This document shows positions 5,440 through 5,585 of a DNA stretch of 5,585 nucleotides, piece after piece. How positions within the stretch are numbered: the first letter of the stretch is position 1; every line of letters starts with the position of its first letter. Below the pieces are notes generated by a model. The model saw only the letters and a list, made by a program, of their open reading frames with translations. It searched no databases and had not been told where the DNA came from. The DNA is from PNAI01 sp964575715 (GTDB lineage Bacteria > Pseudomonadota > Alphaproteobacteria > Rhizobiales > Xanthobacteraceae). The translations under genes and the position numbers were made by a program. The stretch covers positions 1 to 5,585 of the forward strand of contig CAZNSG010000330.1 of the NCBI GenBank assembly GCA_964575715.1, written 5' to 3'.

Positions 5440-5567
5440 GAAATAGCCCGTAGATGGGGTAACGGGCCGGCCGACGGGTAGCGGCCAGGGCGGTCGTCCC
5501 TCAAACTGATGGTGTCAATAAACCGGAGTCGGACTTGGTCCGCTCCAAGCATCATCGAGGGACGACC
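5440..5567 (+). ncRNA. Candidate IS110 bridge RNA / structured leader
   Basis: Three consecutive stem-loops precede the transposase start. They are GCCCGT/ACGGGC (5446-5451 with 5462-5467, 10-nt loop); GGCCG/CGGCC (5469-5473 with 5482-5486, 8-nt loop); and the large GGTCGTCCCTC/GAGGGACGACC (5492-5502 with 5557-5567). Inside the large one are TGATG/CATCA (5507-5511 with 5550-5554) and GGAG plus CGGAC paired with GTCCG plus CTCC (5525-5534 with 5538-5546). IS110-group elements encode a bridge RNA in the non-coding end upstream of the recombinase, of roughly this size. The ends of the RNA, and which loops would bind target and donor, cannot be set from this window. The structure might instead be only a translational control leader. 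Confidence 0.45.
5492..5567 (+). promoter_or_regulatory. 11-bp perfect inverted repeat sequestering the transposase ribosome-binding site
   Basis: GAGGGACGACC at 5557-5567 directly abuts ATG 5568, and its GAGGGA is the ribosome-binding site. The same 11 bases are perfectly complementary to 5492-5502, so in the mRNA the site would be base-paired. This would hold down translation of the transposase, especially on transcripts reading in from outside. Confidence 0.6.
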
Positions 5568-5585
5568 ATGGAACATTATGCCGGA
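5568..5585 (+). CDS. IS110-family transposase, first six codons only
   Basis: ATG 5568 begins MEHYAG before the window ends. This matches the usual opening of alphaproteobacterial IS110-family transposases (M-E-x-Y-x-G-I-D-V-S, where the first Asp of the RuvC-like DEDD domain follows shortly after). That Asp and everything else lie outside the window, so the call rests on six residues plus the structured leader. The ribosome-binding site GAGGGA is well placed, but within an inverted repeat. Confidence 0.62.

Larger units (their letters stand above)
5427..5585 (+). mobile_element. Left end of an IS110-family insertion sequence (partial)
   Basis: The transposase start with its structured non-coding leader marks the left end of an IS110-family element that continues beyond the window. 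The exact left boundary is not visible: IS110 elements usually lack clear terminal inverted repeats and target duplications, so 5427 is only the first base after the antitoxin-side palindrome. The element reads in the same direction as the toxin-antitoxin operon. Confidence 0.6.

Noticed and set aside
5398..5585. CRISPR array or tRNA in the right-hand non-coding region
   Set aside because: There are no regularly spaced direct repeats and no cloverleaf or T-loop (GGTTCGAATC-like) sequence; the structure is inverted repeats tied to the transposase start.

Overview
The window looks like chromosomal DNA from a GC-rich alphaproteobacterium, most likely of the order Hyphomicrobiales (Bradyrhizobium/Rhodopseudomonas/Afipia-like). 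The grounds are base composition and codon use, the kinds of protein present, dispersed CCCGGG-type intergenic palindromes, and the start of an IS110-family transposase whose first residues (MEHYAG) fit that family. The genus is an inference from memory of these groups, not a database result.

Layout. (1) Positions 1-72, minus strand: the first 24 codons of a gene that runs off the left edge. (2) Positions 225-2299, plus strand: a tight two-gene unit, a PuuE/polysaccharide-deacetylase-fold hydrolase followed by an amidase-signature amidase resembling plant AMI1. They overlap by 4 nt and probably act in sequence on a small amide or cyclic-amide substrate. (3) Positions 2338-2628, minus strand: a small single-domain PilZ protein, convergent with the amidase. 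(4) Positions 2919-4409, plus strand: a 496-residue, almost entirely coiled-coil protein, divergent from the PilZ gene across a 290-nt spacer. (5) Positions 4410-4754: no convincing gene, but two large neighbouring palindromes (4459-4534 and 4564-4618) and a possible short gene remnant on the minus strand. (6) Positions 4755-5397: a HigBA-type toxin-antitoxin module. The toxin reading frame is broken near its start, while the antitoxin is intact. (7) Positions 5406-5585: a short palindrome, then the left end of an IS110-family element. It holds a series of stem-loops ending in an 11-bp perfect inverted repeat that abuts the transposase ATG.

The left 4.4 kb reads as ordinary housekeeping or metabolic DNA. 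The right 1.2 kb is accessory DNA: palindromic repeats, a decaying toxin-antitoxin pair and a transposon end. The most interesting part is the non-coding leader of the IS110 element (about 5440-5567). Its position and folding potential suit a bridge RNA, and the final stem would also bury the transposase ribosome-binding site. The most clear-cut oddity is the frameshifted toxin beside an intact antitoxin, which can be explained by a 7-bp deletion between CCGG direct repeats.
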